Shown: positions 1 to 9,294, counted from the stretch's first letter. The stretch is 64,000 nucleotides of DNA from Companilactobacillus suantsaicola (GCF_004745525.1 NZ_RKLY01000011.1:1-64000), one strand, 5' to 3'. Made by a program: numbers and translations. The notes: a model not told the origin generated them from the letters alone.

Positions 1-34
1 TTTTGATTTTTTGATTAGGTGTATATTTCTGCAT
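1..34 (-). CDS. 5' end of an unidentified gene (partial)
   Basis: On the minus strand a GGAGGG Shine-Dalgarno site (39-44) precedes an ATG at 34-32, and eleven codons (MQKYTPNQKIK) are open to the window edge. The start signal looks genuine, but the fragment is too short to name. It would run away from the glycerol-3-phosphate gene. Confidence 0.4.
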   Translation of the reverse strand, partial: MQKYTPNQKIK

Positions 35-100
35 AAAATCCCTCCATTACTGGGTTAACATTTTTATACTATTTTGAAATGTCAACCATATAAGGATTAT

Positions 101-420
101 CGCAGAACGCGGCCGGCACTATTTTGAGATTTTGCACAGTTCGCAAAATCTCAAAACTAGGCCTTTCACTAAGTGCTGAAGCACTAAGTGAAATTTGGCA
201 GCTGAGCCATCACAGGACTTGTACTCCAGACTAAGTACATATTCTTACAGCTGATCCAATAAATTTCGAGATAGATATAGATTTGTTCATAATGAGTATT
301 GAATTACTTTGCGGCTCTATACTTCATTTCATCCTAATAATTATCTAGAAATAAAAAATAACAGCATCTATTCATAAGTACTGATTTTTACGTACAAATA
401 TGAATAGATGCTATTTTTCT
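101..420 (+). repeat. Element E1: truncated copy of intergenic family 1
   Basis: Bases 101-233 match a family-1 module in forward orientation but lack the 5' arm of helix P1. P2 (TTTTGAGATTTTGC / GCAAAATCTCAAAA), P3 (CACTAAGTGCTGAAGCACTAAGTG, split here by its short loop) and the 3' arm of P1 ending CTCCAGACT are present. The arm is of the CCTGTGATGG type (here CCTGTGATGG appears as its complement CCATCACAGG). A core follows with a long hairpin at 354-419 (AGCATCTATTCATA / TATGAATAGATGCT with A and T tracts), which could terminate in either direction. No second module is present, so this is a half element. Confidence 0.75.
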
Positions 421-473
421 AAACTCATCAAGGATACTTTTTGAAAAAACAGCAGTTTTCACTACACTTTAGA

Positions 474-489
474 GACAATCGCTTTCAAA
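474..489 (+). promoter_or_regulatory. Possible CcpA (cre) site upstream of glpO
   Basis: GACAATCGCTTTCAAA reads TTTGAAAGCGATTGTC on the other strand, a partial match to the cre consensus TGWAARCGYTWNCW. It lies about 100 nt before the glycerol-3-phosphate oxidase start. The 3' half of the match is poor, so this is tentative. Confidence 0.3.
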
Positions 490-585
490 TAACCTTTAAT
501 TTTATTAAAATAAGTAGTAGCAAGTATTCAAAATTGTATTTCTTATTAAGCTCAATGAACTAAATTTGAGCGATTGGAGGATTTC

Positions 586-2277
586 ATGAAAGAATTTTCG
601 AATCAAACAAGAACAAACAATCTGCAAGCAATGCAAGACCAAAAATTGGATCTATTAGTCATTGGTGGTGGTATCACCGGTAGTGGCATCGCCTTAGATG
701 CGCAAAGTCGCCATATTCAAACTGGCCTGCTTGAAATGCGTGATTTTGCTTCCGGTACTTCTAGCCGCTCAACTAAGTTAGTTCATGGAGGTTTAAGATA
801 CTTAAAACAAGCCGCAATAAAAGAAGTTCATGAGGTCGGTAGTGAACGTGCAATCGTCTATAACAACGCTCCGCAAATCACTACACCCGTCAAAATGATG
901 TTGCCTTTTTATGAAGGTGGAACTTTTGGTCCCTTCACCACCGCTATCGGCTTGGATGTCTATGACCGTTTAGCCGAAGTTAAATACTCCGAAAGAAAAT
1001 ATATGTTAAATGCCCGTGACACAATCGAACGTGAACCCTATTTGAAATCCGAAAATCTAAAAGGTGCAGGTGTCTATGTTGAATACCGAACTGATGATGC
1101 TCGTTTGACCTTAGAAGTTTTAAAAAAGGCCAATGATTTAGGTGCTCAAATTGCTAACTATGTCAAAGTAACTGGTTTGCTATATGAATCTGACAAAGTA
1201 GTCGGTGTTACCTTTGAAGACCAAATCACCGGAGATATTGGTGAAATTCATGCCAAAAAAGTTATCAACGCCGCTGGCCCTTGGGTAGATGAAATCAGAA
1301 AAATGGATGATTCTGACAAAGGTAAACATCTTCACCTAACTAAAGGCGTTCACCTAGTAATTGATCATGAAAAATTCCCAATCTCTAATTCCGTATACTT
1401 TGATACACCTTTCCACGATGGCAGAATGATGTTTGCTATCCCTCGTGAAGGCAAAACATATATTGGAACGACCGACACAACTTGGACCGACGATCCCAAA
1501 GAGCCTTCAATTACCGCCACAGACGTAACTTATATCCTAGCCGCTGCAAACCAAATGTTTGATTTGCCAGAATACCTAACTCCTGATGATGTCGAAACTG
1601 GTTGGAGTGGTGTCAGACCATTGATTCAAGAAGAAGGCAAGAAACCTTCTGAAATTTCTCGTAAAGATGAGATTTTCCAATCAGACAGTGGTCTACTTTC
1701 CATTGCTGGTGGAAAGTTAACTGGCTATCGTAAAATGGCTGAAAAAATCGTTGACCGTGTAGCACAACAATTGACCGTCGAAAGTAATTATGATTTCCAA
1801 CCCGCTCAAACAAGAGATTTAACCCTTGGCGGTGGTGATGTCGGCGGTGGAGAAAACTGGATGGATTTCTTTGATAAAGAAGTTCATGAGGGCATCACCA
1901 ATTATGATTTGGACCGTGAAGATGCCGAAAAACTAGTTCAACGTTACGGCTCAAACGTCGAAAGTATTTACAAACTACTACCTGAAACACACACTAAGGC
2001 ACGTCTACCAAGAGTTGATTGGGCTATGTTAGAATATGGTTTACAAAACGAAATGGTCGAACATCCAATTGATTTTCTCTTACGTTGCAGTAGTCAAATG
2101 TTGTTTGATTTGAAACATATGAAGTCAATTAAAACTAATGTGATTGAGTACATGGCGAAGTTTTATCAATGGGATGAAGATACTAAGAAAGCTATGACTG
2201 ATGAGGTCAATCAAAAATTAGCTCTAACTGATTTGAGTGCTATTAAGAAGAAGTATGCTGAGTATAAAAAGAATTAG
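586..2277 (+). CDS. glpO: FAD-dependent glycerol-3-phosphate oxidase/dehydrogenase
   Basis: A 563-residue protein oxidising sn-glycerol-3-phosphate to dihydroxyacetone phosphate. The N-terminal dinucleotide-binding motif (VIGGGITGSGIALDAQ, about residues 25-40), the GTSSRSTKLVHGGLRYL segment and GIGTTDT-like GKTYIGTTDTTW are typical of the GlpD/GlpO family. I chose the ATG at 586 because TTGGAGG lies 5 nt upstream; an in-frame TTG at 574 overlaps that site. In lactobacilli this enzyme commonly uses oxygen (GlpO, making H2O2), but the sequence alone does not separate oxidase from dehydrogenase. No glpK or glpF is adjacent. Repeat elements flank both sides, and E2 begins directly after the stop codon. 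Confidence 0.9.
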   Translation: MKEFSNQTRTNNLQAMQDQKLDLLVIGGGITGSGIALDAQSRHIQTGLLEMRDFASGTSSRSTKLVHGGLRYLKQAAIKEVHEVGSERAIVYNNAPQITTPVKMMLPFYEGGTFGPFTTAIGLDVYDRLAEVKYSERKYMLNARDTIEREPYLKSENLKGAGVYVEYRTDDARLTLEVLKKANDLGAQIANYVKVTGLLYESDKVVGVTFEDQITGDIGEIHAKKVINAAGPWVDEIRKMDDSDKGKHLHLTKGVHLVIDHEKFPISNSVYFDTPFHDGRMMFAIPREGKTYIGTTDTTWTDDPKEPSITATDVTYILAAANQMFDLPEYLTPDDVETGWSGVRPLIQEEGKKPSEISRKDEIFQSDSGLLSIAGGKLTGYRKMAEKIVDRVAQQLTVESNYDFQPAQTRDLTLGGGDVGGGENWMDFFDKEVHEGITNYDLDREDAEKLVQRYGSNVESIYKLLPETHTKARLPRVDWAMLEYGLQNEMVEHPIDFLLRCSSQMLFDLKHMKSIKTNVIEYMAKFYQWDEDTKKAMTDEVNQKLALTDLSAIKKKYAEYKKN

Positions 2278-2309
2278 TGTATTTCTTTTTTGGAGGTAGT
2301 GGTTAAAAT

Positions 2310-2951
2310 GCCGTCTTCCGCAACAGCTCTGGGAAACGCTGGAACGCGGTGGACGCAACTTGAAGCCAATTCCAGAAACGGGAATTGTCTCCAAGATTGG
2401 TCTTTTGGTAAGTGCTAAAGCACTAACCAAAATTTCACGGCTGAGCATTTCCCAGAACTGTTGCTCCAGACTGAATTTCAAATCTATGCAATATTTTGGT
2501 GAATTTTGAAGTGGATTCGGTTCTATTCAGAATAAGTATAGAATTGATTTATAATCTGGATACGTTATGCTCATTTAAATTTTAGTTAGTAAAATTTTAT
2601 AAAAAAACAATAGAAAACATTACTAGAAATGCAGTAAAACGGCAAACTAGTGATGTCTTCCTTTTGTACTGTTCATATTTCTATTCTGAATAGAAAAAAC
2701 AATTTGACTATAAAAATATCAAGTATTACACATGAATAGAATTAGTATTCCTAAATGAATAGAAAGCAAATAAAACATAAAAGTGAAATTCAGTCCGGAA
2801 TAGCAAAGCCGATTTGGCTCAGATGTGAAATTATTCTTAGCGCTTTAGCGCTTAGAATAAGGCCAAGCTTTGAGATTTTGCGCACTTTGCAAAAGCTCAA
2901 AGTTGTGCCCACATCGTTCCAGCCAAAATCGGCTTTGCTATGGAGGACGAC
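2310..2951. repeat. Element E2: complete family-1 element
   Basis: Two inverted ~160-nt modules (2310-2473 forward, 2791-2951 reverse) flank a 317-nt core. The left module has P1 of the AGCTCTGGGAAA type and P2 of the CTTGAAGCCAATTCC / GGAATTGTCTCCAAG type. The right module has P1 of the AAGCCGATTTTGGCT type, P1b GATGTG/CACATC and P2 of the TTTGAGCTTTTGC type. P3 in the right module is CTTAGCGCTTTAGCGCTTAG. The core carries an ACATTACTAG...CTAGTGATGT hairpin at about 2610-2660. Outer ends are G/T-rich (GGAGGTAGTGGTTAA on the left, the complement CTTAACCAACACTAA on the right). Orientation is tail-to-head relative to E4, E6, E7 and E8. It fills the gap between glpO and mscL and has no credible gene. 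Confidence 0.9.
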
Positions 2952-3055
2952 ATACTTAACCAACACTAATAAAAATAAAATTACTCTTTCATTTTTTTCA
3001 AAATATAGTAAAGTGAAGTTTGTACTTGTAAAAATCAATGAAGGAGATCAGTCGA

Positions 3056-3466
3056 ATGTTAAAGGAATTTCAAGAGTTCATTTCCCGTGGTACTGTTGTT
3101 GACTTAGCCGTCGGTGTTATCGTTGGTGCTGCTTTTAATAGTTTAGTATCAGCAATCACCACTTACCTTTTGAATCCGCTAATTGGACTCATCATTGGGC
3201 AAATTGACCTGTCTGACATGAAGTTTCAAGTATTAGGTGCAACCTTTTTAATCGGTGACTTAATCAATGCCATAATCAATTTCCTAATCATCATGTTCGT
3301 CGTGTTCTTGATCGTTAAGATGATGAACCGCATGCGTCGTGATGGCTCTCGTAGTAAGTTTGACCAAAATGGTGAGGAAATACCTGATCCACAAACTGAA
3401 TACTTACAACAAATACGTGATTTACTAAGATATCAACAAAGACATAATAATAACAATCGTTATTAA
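3056..3466 (+). CDS. mscL: Large-conductance mechanosensitive channel
   Basis: A 136-residue inner-membrane channel that opens under membrane tension during hypo-osmotic shock. The N-terminus (LKEFQEFISRGTVVDLAVGV) and the first transmembrane helix VGVIVGAAFNSLVSAI are diagnostic of MscL. A periplasmic-type loop and a second helix (FLIIMFVVFLIVKMMNRM) follow, then a charged C-terminal tail. AAGGAG precedes the ATG at 3056; the longer upstream reading frame has no ribosome site of its own. It is a single-gene unit between element E2 and a terminator, with length normal for the family. Confidence 0.95.
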   Translation: MLKEFQEFISRGTVVDLAVGVIVGAAFNSLVSAITTYLLNPLIGLIIGQIDLSDMKFQVLGATFLIGDLINAIINFLIIMFVVFLIVKMMNRMRRDGSRSKFDQNGEEIPDPQTEYLQQIRDLLRYQQRHNNNNRY

Positions 3467-3470
3467 CTAA

Positions 3471-3520
3471 AAAAACAGAGATTTATTAAGACTTTCGTCA
3501 GAAAATAAACCTCTGTTTTT
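3471..3520. terminator. Bidirectional terminator between mscL and the convergent gene
   Basis: AAAAACAGAG...CTCTGTTTTT with the inner pairing TTTATT/AATAAA forms a stem with an A tract on one side and a T tract on the other. It can serve both mscL and the convergent minus-strand gene ending at 3529. Confidence 0.85.
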
Positions 3521-3528
3521 ATTTTGCC

Positions 3529-4560
3529 TTATTTCAGTGGTGTAACAACTTTTAAATCCAAAGCTTGTAAGAATCCGCTCTGACCATCGACTACCATTGG
3601 AATCACATTAACACTTGGCGCAGCACTAGTTACATAGCTTTCGTCTAGTGGCATCATCCCATTGATACTAATATCGAGTGATTTCGGCATTCCTTCGATA
3701 TGGATCTTATTGTCAATGGCTGGGGTCTTATTAACGTCATCGCAAATCTTATGCACATAAATCAAACTAACTTTGGCCTCACCGTTGACCATGCCGCTCA
3801 TCACGAACTTGTGTCCAGCAATCGTACCCTTTTTGACCGTACCAAAAATTGGATGCAAATCTTCTTGAGCGGTATAGCAAGTATGTTCAATCTGCATATC
3901 ATCAAACTTGAAGCCTAGGCGATCACCCATCTCGTAAACTCCAGAAATGTAGTATGAGGCAATCCCTAACTTTAATTTATCTTGAGGGAACTTTTCAGGG
4001 TCCATTCCATAACCGAAGACTTTGACCCAACTGGAATAGTTGTGCTGATCATCTTCTCCAGATTGAACCGTAATTTTATCAACTCGACCCATTAAACCTG
4101 CCAAAACAGTTGGAATATACGAAGCATAAGCTCCCGGCAATAAGCCAGTTGGCAAATAAGAAACGCCATTTTCCTTAGCTGTATCGTTGATCATTTTATA
4201 CAAATCTGGTGTTGTTGCTTGTGAATAATATATTGGCAAAGTCGTAATTACATTCTTCTTAGCTTTTAAAACTTTACAAATATCTTTTGCACTTGGAGTA
4301 AAACCGCCTTTTTCGTCTCTTACCAAAGGTGTGTAATCTAAAACTACATCAGCATCTAACTGTAAAGCTGACTCAATATTATCAGTTACGGTGATACCAG
4401 TCTTTGGAAAATCAAAAATCTCACCAGCATCTTTACCAACTTTCTTAGGATCTACGTCAACGGCACCAACTAATTTCAGAGATTCTTTTTCTTGAATCAT
4501 TCTGATAGCTGCTCTACCAACGTTTCCTAGACCCCAAACGATAATCTTGTATTGTTTCAT
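3529..4560 (-). CDS. NAD(P)H-dependent amine dehydrogenase-like oxidoreductase (DapB/2,4-diaminopentanoate dehydrogenase family)
   Basis: A 343-residue oxidoreductase with an N-terminal Rossmann fold (VWGLGNVGRAAIRMI, residues 8-22, with the acidic VDVDPKK after strand 2). The rest resembles the C-terminal domain of diaminopentanoate and related DapB-like dehydrogenases, with GLLPGAYASY and a conserved-looking GEDDQHNYSSW segment. The natural substrate cannot be told from sequence; an amino or amine substrate is inferred from the family. The ATG at 4560 follows GGGAGTG at a suitable distance; the upstream frame extension lacks one. It appears monocistronic, downstream of the prs terminator. 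Confidence 0.7.
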   Translation of the reverse strand: MKQYKIIVWGLGNVGRAAIRMIQEKESLKLVGAVDVDPKKVGKDAGEIFDFPKTGITVTDNIESALQLDADVVLDYTPLVRDEKGGFTPSAKDICKVLKAKKNVITTLPIYYSQATTPDLYKMINDTAKENGVSYLPTGLLPGAYASYIPTVLAGLMGRVDKITVQSGEDDQHNYSSWVKVFGYGMDPEKFPQDKLKLGIASYYISGVYEMGDRLGFKFDDMQIEHTCYTAQEDLHPIFGTVKKGTIAGHKFVMSGMVNGEAKVSLIYVHKICDDVNKTPAIDNKIHIEGMPKSLDISINGMMPLDESYVTSAAPSVNVIPMVVDGQSGFLQALDLKVVTPLK

Positions 4561-4647
4561 AAATATCACTCCCACTGGTCTTAATCGGCCCTTTCTATTG
4601 CTCATAATATCACGAAGTCATCCCGGCTTAAATTAAAAACGGTATCA

Positions 4648-4682
4648 AAAAAGAGTCACTTTTTACAAAGTGGCTCTTTTTA
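4648..4682 (-). terminator. Terminator of the purR-glmU-prs unit
   Basis: On the minus strand AAAAAGAGCCACTTTGT...AAAGTGACTCTTTTTT forms a stem with a T tract. It lies beyond the folded repeat that follows prs, so that repeat would be transcribed as the 3' UTR of prs. Confidence 0.8.
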
Positions 4683-4694
4683 TAACATTTCTTA

Positions 4695-4865
4695 AACGAG
4701 TTACACAAGAGCAACTCCCTTGTTTCACTCTCTGTTCAAAACGAGTTGCACAAGCCAGGCCCAGCCATATAGCTACATTTCCCAAATCACACGCAAAATC
4801 GGCGTGCAATTCGTGAAATTAGGCTATCTGTCTGAGCCTAACCGGCTTGTTTCACTCTCTGTTTT
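4695..4865. repeat. Family-2 folded repeats: partial unit plus unit A
   Basis: A short partial unit (4695-4737) is followed by a complete unit A (4738-4865) that begins AACGAGTTGCACAAGCC and ends GGCTTGTTTCACTCTCT. The ends can pair (CAAGCC/GGCTTG, AGGC/GCCT). The interior has ATAGC/GCTAT with AATTTC-type pairing and a hairpin CACGC/GCGTG. A near-identical unit lies at 45314-45439. Here it starts three bases after the prs stop codon. Confidence 0.8.
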
Positions 4866-4867
4866 GT

Positions 4868-5845
4868 CTAGTTCTTACTCTTGAAACGTGTGTCGAACAA
4901 TGGGCTAACTGGTTCATTGTCGTAAATACGTTTGATTGCTTCACCGATAAGTGGTCCAACTGAAACTTGAACCATCTTGTCGATAACTTTTTCTTTAGGG
5001 AGATTGATTGAATCTGTTACAACCAATGTCTTGATTGGTGAGGCTTCAATTCTTTCAATAGCAGGACCTGAAAGGATTGGGTGTGTACAACATGCGTAAA
5101 CTTCAGTTGCACCAGCATCGATCAAAGCTTGTGATGCAAGTGAAATTGTACCAGCTGTATCGATCATATCATCAATGATGATGGCGCGTTTGCCTTTAAC
5201 ATTACCAATAATGTTCATAACTTCGGCAACATTAGCACGAGGTCTTCTCTTATCGATAATAGCAATTGGTGTCTTCAAGAATTCGGCTAACTTTCTAGCA
5301 CGAGTAACACCACCGTGGTCAGGTGAAACAACTACGGCATCTTCTTCAAGATGATTTGTTAGGAAATAGTCGGCCAATAATGGGGCACCCATCAAGTGGT
5401 CAACTGGAATATCAAAGAATCCTTGAATTTGTGCAGCATGAAGATCAAGTGCAAGCACACGATCAACACCGGCGCGTTGTAACATATTAGCAACTAATTT
5501 AGCTGTGATAGGTTCACGTGAACGTGACTTACGGTCTTGTCTTGCATAACCGTAGTAAGGAATCACAACGTTGATCACACTAGCTGAAGCACGTCTTAGT
5601 GCATCAACCATGATCAAAAGTTCCATCAAGTTGTCGTTAACTGGTGCTGAAGTTGATTGAACTAAGAAGACTTCTGCTCCACGAATACTTTCTTCAATAT
5701 TGATTTGGATTTCACCATCACTGAAACGTGTAACTGATGACTTTCCAAGTGGTACTCCAACAGTCTTAGCAATTTTTTCTGCCAATGGCTTGTTTGAGTT
5801 CAATGCAAAAATTTTCATACGTCGTTCATTATTTTCAAATGACAT
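4868..5845 (-). CDS. prs: Ribose-phosphate pyrophosphokinase
   Basis: A 325-residue enzyme making PRPP from ribose-5-phosphate and ATP for purine, pyrimidine, histidine and tryptophan synthesis. Visible signatures are [16 protein letters not shown], the [20 protein letters not shown]-binding segment, the [12 protein letters not shown] motif and the PRPP-binding loop [11 protein letters not shown]. Length is standard. AAGGGTGA precedes the ATG at 5845. It follows glmU by 14 nt, the same order as in Bacillus, and is probably co-transcribed with glmU and purR. Confidence 0.97.
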   Translation of the reverse strand: MSFENNERRMKIFALNSNKPLAEKIAKTVGVPLGKSSVTRFSDGEIQINIEESIRGAEVFLVQSTSAPVNDNLMELLIMVDALRRASASVINVVIPYYGYARQDRKSRSREPITAKLVANMLQRAGVDRVLALDLHAAQIQGFFDIPVDHLMGAPLLADYFLTNHLEEDAVVVSPDHGGVTRARKLAEFLKTPIAIIDKRRPRANVAEVMNIIGNVKGKRAIIIDDMIDTAGTISLASQALIDAGATEVYACCTHPILSGPAIERIEASPIKTLVVTDSINLPKEKVIDKMVQVSVGPLIGEAIKRIYDNEPVSPLFDTRFKSKN

Positions 5846-5859
5846 TTAATTATTCACCC

Positions 5860-7248
5860 TTATTTCCATTCTTCACTTTTTGATAGTGGTAATCTATCCC
5901 AAAAATCTTCTTTGTTTGTTTGTCTTTGACGCGCAATAGCCATCGCATGCTTTGGAATATCCTTTGTAATAGTTGAACCCGCTGCAATAAATGAGTGGTC
6001 AGCCATTTCTACTGGAGCAATAATATTTGAATTGCTACCAATGAATGAATGGTCACCAATTGTACTGTGCCACTTCTTAACACCATCATAGTTGACGAAG
6101 ACAACTCCACAACCAACATTAATGTCAGTTCCAAGTGTTGCATCACCAACGTAAGTCAAATGTCCTACTTTAGTTCTATCGCCAATCTTGGCATTCTTAA
6201 CTTCACAGAAATTACCGATATGCACATCACGGCCAATTTCAGCTTTAGGACGCAAGTGGGAATTAGGACCAATGTTGCTACCCTTGTGCATAATGGCACT
6301 TTCAATTGTTGAACTGATAACTTCAACATTATCTTGAATCTCTGAATCCGAAATTCTTGAACCTGAACCAATTACACATTCTGAACCAATAGTCGTCTTA
6401 CCAAAAATCTTAACGTTAGGTTCGATAACAGTATCGTTACCAATCTCAACATCAATATCAATGTAAGTATTATCTGGGTCAACGATTGTAACACCGTCAC
6501 GCATATGACTTTCGTTGATTCTTCTTTGCATAAGTTTTTCAGCTTGTGACAAAGCAACACGGTCATTGACACCTAGTGATTCACTAAGATCAGCCATTTC
6601 ATAAGCGGCAACCTTTTTACCTTGTTCCTTCAAAAGAGAAATCACGTCTGGTAAATAGTATTCGCCTTGAGCATTGTCATTATTAACTTTGTGCAAGTTT
6701 TCAAAGAGCACCTTGTTGTCAAAACAGAGAACACCTGTATTGATCTCTTGAATTTCTTGCTCACTTCTTGAAGCATCTTTTTGCTCAACAATTTTTTCAA
6801 CATTGCCACCATTATCACGGACAATACGACCGTAACCAAATGGATTGTCAGCGTGGGCTGTCAAAATTGTTACAGCTGCTTCTTGTTTCTCGTGATAGTC
6901 AAGTAAGCTTTCAAAAGTTTCGGCAGTGAAAAGTGGTGTATCACCATTTACGATTAGCGTGATTCCTTCTTTATTTCCTAAATCTTTTTCAGCTTGCATC
7001 ACGGCATTAGCTGTTCCTAGTTGTTCTTCTTGTAAAGCGTACTTCGTTCTATCACCAAGTAGATCTCTAACCTTATCAGCACCATTACCAATAATTGTTT
7101 CAATCAAGTCAGGTTCAATTTTCTCAACTTGAGTCAAAACATGGTCAACCATGGCTCTACCTGCAACAGGATGCAATACCTTGTATAGTCTCGACTTCAT
7201 TCTTGTGCCTTTTCCGGCTGCAAGAATTATTACATAACGATTCGACAT
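5860..7248 (-). CDS. glmU: Bifunctional UDP-GlcNAc pyrophosphorylase / glucosamine-1-phosphate acetyltransferase
   Basis: A 462-residue cytosolic enzyme that acetylates glucosamine-1-phosphate and then forms UDP-GlcNAc for peptidoglycan and teichoic acid. The N-terminal uridyltransferase has [11 protein letters not shown] (about residues 9-19) and NGDTPLF. The C-terminal half is a left-handed beta-helix of hexapeptide repeats ([26 protein letters not shown]) ending in the [10 protein letters not shown] region. AAGGGAG precedes the ATG. It sits between purR and prs, 74 nt after purR and 14 nt before prs. Confidence 0.97.
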   Translation of the reverse strand: MSNRYVIILAAGKGTRMKSRLYKVLHPVAGRAMVDHVLTQVEKIEPDLIETIIGNGADKVRDLLGDRTKYALQEEQLGTANAVMQAEKDLGNKEGITLIVNGDTPLFTAETFESLLDYHEKQEAAVTILTAHADNPFGYGRIVRDNGGNVEKIVEQKDASRSEQEIQEINTGVLCFDNKVLFENLHKVNNDNAQGEYYLPDVISLLKEQGKKVAAYEMADLSESLGVNDRVALSQAEKLMQRRINESHMRDGVTIVDPDNTYIDIDVEIGNDTVIEPNVKIFGKTTIGSECVIGSGSRISDSEIQDNVEVISSTIESAIMHKGSNIGPNSHLRPKAEIGRDVHIGNFCEVKNAKIGDRTKVGHLTYVGDATLGTDINVGCGVVFVNYDGVKKWHSTIGDHSFIGSNSNIIAPVEMADHSFIAAGSTITKDIPKHAMAIARQRQTNKEDFWDRLPLSKSEEWK

Positions 7249-7322
7249 CAGAAACTCCCTTCAGTCATTCAAATATCCTTATATATAATAGCATTATTAT
7301 ACATAACTGCTCAATCAAGAAT

Positions 7323-8165
7323 TTATTCAAAATAACTAAAATCAGTATTTGTCAAATAATTTCCTGGTTCAACGTTTAAAATTCGATTTTTAGTATCAAT
7401 TTTAGTTACTTTAAAAATTGAAGTAACGTCTGAATCACCAAATTGACTGTTGATATTAATATTTTCAGCAAAGACTGTAGCACCAACAAAAATTGCGTTA
7501 AATTCTGAGATCAAACTACGCAATCCATTGATCGTACCGCCACCCTTCATGAAATCATCAACAACTAAAACGCGGGAACCTTCTTTTAAACTACGTTTGG
7601 AAAGTTCCATTTTTTCAACTCGGTCACTAGAACCTGAAGCATAGTTAACACTAATTGTTGAACCTTCAGTGATCTTAGAATCACGACGGACGATCACAAA
7701 TGGGATATTCAAGAAATTAGCGACACTTTGGGCAATCGGAATTCCCTTAGTAGCCACTGTCATGACGACATCGATTGAACTTTGTGAATACTGTGTAGCA
7801 ATCATTCGACCGACATTTCTTAGCAATTCTGGATCTGCCAATAAATCAGTTAAATACAAATAACCTCCAGGCAAAATCCGATTTGGTTCAACTAATTTTT
7901 TTGAAGTTTCCTCCACAAATTCAGTGGCTTCTTTTTTAGAAATTCCAGGTGTAAAAATCACCCCGCCACCAGCTCCGGGCAAAGTTTCCAAAACTCCAAT
8001 GCCTCGAATCATAAAGGTTCTTCTTAAAATTCCTAAGTCTTCTGATATTGATGACTTAGCTGATTCGTAACGGTCAGCGAAAAACGCTAGTGAAATTAGC
8101 GTATGTGGTCGTTCGAGTAAATAGCGAGTCATATCAATTAAACGTTCGCTTCTTCGTGTTTTCAT
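7323..8165 (-). CDS. purR: Pur operon regulator PurR
   Basis: A 280-residue transcription factor of the Gram-positive PurR type: an N-terminal winged helix (RRSERLIDMTRYLLERP) joined to a phosphoribosyltransferase domain whose PRPP loop is VLVVDDFMKGGGTINGL. In this family PRPP binding changes DNA binding at PurBoxes; it does not catalyse. I placed the start at the ATG at 8165 because AGGAGAA precedes it, rather than the 19-codon longer frame. Gene order purR-glmU-prs puts the PRPP sensor beside the PRPP synthase gene. Confidence 0.93.
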   Translation of the reverse strand: MKTRRSERLIDMTRYLLERPHTLISLAFFADRYESAKSSISEDLGILRRTFMIRGIGVLETLPGAGGGVIFTPGISKKEATEFVEETSKKLVEPNRILPGGYLYLTDLLADPELLRNVGRMIATQYSQSSIDVVMTVATKGIPIAQSVANFLNIPFVIVRRDSKITEGSTISVNYASGSSDRVEKMELSKRSLKEGSRVLVVDDFMKGGGTINGLRSLISEFNAIFVGATVFAENININSQFGDSDVTSIFKVTKIDTKNRILNVEPGNYLTNTDFSYFE

Positions 8166-8267
8166 CTTTTTTTCTCCTAAAACGTATCTCTCTACAAGAT
8201 TATAAAGCAAAACAATGAACAATTCATATTTTTTTGAATGTAAACAGTATCATTTTACTAACTTTAT

Positions 8268-8856
8268 GCCGTCTTCCGCACAAAACCTGTGATGGACTGG
8301 AACGCTGCCGGCGCAACTTTGAGCTTTTTCAAGCCCGGAAAAATCTCAAAGATTGGCCTTCTACTAAGTGCTAAAGCACTAAGTAGAATTTGGCGGCTGA
8401 GCCATCACAGGTTTTGTGCTCCAGACTAGATAACGGATCTATTTTTTATTTGCTTTCCATTCGTTTAAGAATTTCAATTTATTCTGAATTCGGTTTGGGT
8501 CATTGCCTTCATAATTTAATTGAAGAACTTTTTTCAAAAATAGAAATTCTATTCCAATTCCCCTCTAAACTGTTTTAAAAAATAGCGTGACGCTAGTTTA
8601 AAATTCCATTTCCATAAAAATAAGAACATAGGTTAACCCCAATAGAACATCTATTTCTAAAAAAATGGAAATTATATAAAACATAGATCCGTTATTCAGC
8701 ACCGGAGCAACAAAGCTGATGGGCTCAGCTCTGAAATTATTCTTAGCGCTTTAGCGCTTAGAATAAGGCCTAGTTTTGAGATTTTGCGCACTTTGCAAAA
8801 GCTCAAAATAGTGCCCAGAGCGTTCCAGCCCAATCAGCTTTGTTGCGGAGGGCGGC
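8268..8856. repeat. Element E3: complete family-1 element, E8-like core
   Basis: Modules at 8268-8427 (forward) and 8697-8856 (reverse) flank a 269-nt core. The left P1 is of the CCTGTGATGGACT type with P1b GCTGCC/GGCGGC; the right P1 is of the AAGCTGATTGGGC type with P1b GCTCTG/CAGAGC (8728-8733 with 8816-8821). Both P2 helices are the TTTGAG...CTCAAA type. The core is bounded by inverted ATAACGGATCTAT / ATAGATCCGTTAT and aligns, reversed, with the core of E8 (shared TAACCTATGTTCTTATTTTT). It has a small hairpin AGCG-TGA-CGCT at about 8583-8593. It lies between purR and veg. Confidence 0.9.
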
Positions 8857-8884
8857 ATACTTTACCCAAACACCAAAACCCCAA

Positions 8885-8934
8885 AAAAATAAACCCAAGA
8901 TAATCAAAATACGATTGCCTTAGGTTTATTTTTG
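8885..8934 (-). terminator. Terminator of veg
   Basis: On the minus strand AAATAAACCTAAG...CTTGGGTTTATTTTTTT forms a stem followed by T residues, about 50 nt after the veg stop. The adjacent A-rich sequence is also the outer edge of element E3. Confidence 0.75.
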
Positions 8935-8983
8935 TAGAGCTTGTTTTCATAAAATTGGGTTGTTACCCACTAACGAGTTCTTA

Positions 8984-9268
8984 TTATTCGGCTTCTGCTT
9001 CTGAATCCATATCAGATTCTTCAGCTGGTTCTTCACTATCAAAGTGAATATCAATTGATTTTGTCAATAAATCGGCATAACTGTATGAAACTCTTTCAAA
9101 AGAGTTTTCATTTTGATCCAAATCTACGACAAATACTGAATGAAACGTTTCTGACAAAGTTCCGCGACGGCGGATTACTTTCTTACGACCTGCTTGTGCG
9201 ACAATTGTTAAATTCTCACCTAAGTGTGAATCTAAACGACTCTTGATTGTCTTCAATGATGTTGGCAT
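8984..9268 (-). CDS. veg: Veg family protein
   Basis: A 94-residue protein of the Veg family, known in Bacillus for a very strong promoter and a role in biofilm matrix expression. The core (TIKSRLDSHLGENLTIVAQAG, split: TIKSRLDSHLGE then NLTIVAQAGRKK) and RRRGTLSETFHSVFVVDLD match the family; the acidic tail EEPAEESDMDSEAEAE is a local extension. The ATG at 9268 is used because AAGGAG lies upstream; a GTG four codons earlier overlaps that site. The site lies in a small perfect palindrome CACTCCTAAGGAGTG, which may mask it. Order rsmA-veg-purR is as in Bacillus. Confidence 0.88.
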   Translation of the reverse strand: MPTSLKTIKSRLDSHLGENLTIVAQAGRKKVIRRRGTLSETFHSVFVVDLDQNENSFERVSYSYADLLTKSIDIHFDSEEPAEESDMDSEAEAE

Positions 9269-9294
9269 TATAATAATCACTCCTTAGGAGTGAA

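Noticed and set aside
574-585. TTG at 574 as the start of the glycerol-3-phosphate oxidase
   Set aside because: It overlaps the Shine-Dalgarno site TTGGAGG that serves the ATG at 586.
2310-2473. Family-1 module as a riboswitch for the adjacent gene
   Set aside because: The modules occur in both orientations and mostly downstream of genes, so a conserved cis-regulatory role on one gene type is not supported.
2755-3102. Open frame of about 115 codons across the right part of E2 and into mscL
   Set aside because: It follows the palindromic module and reads the mscL start in the wrong frame; no ribosome site. Similar frames recur in E6, E7, E8 and E9 simply because the modules are repeated.
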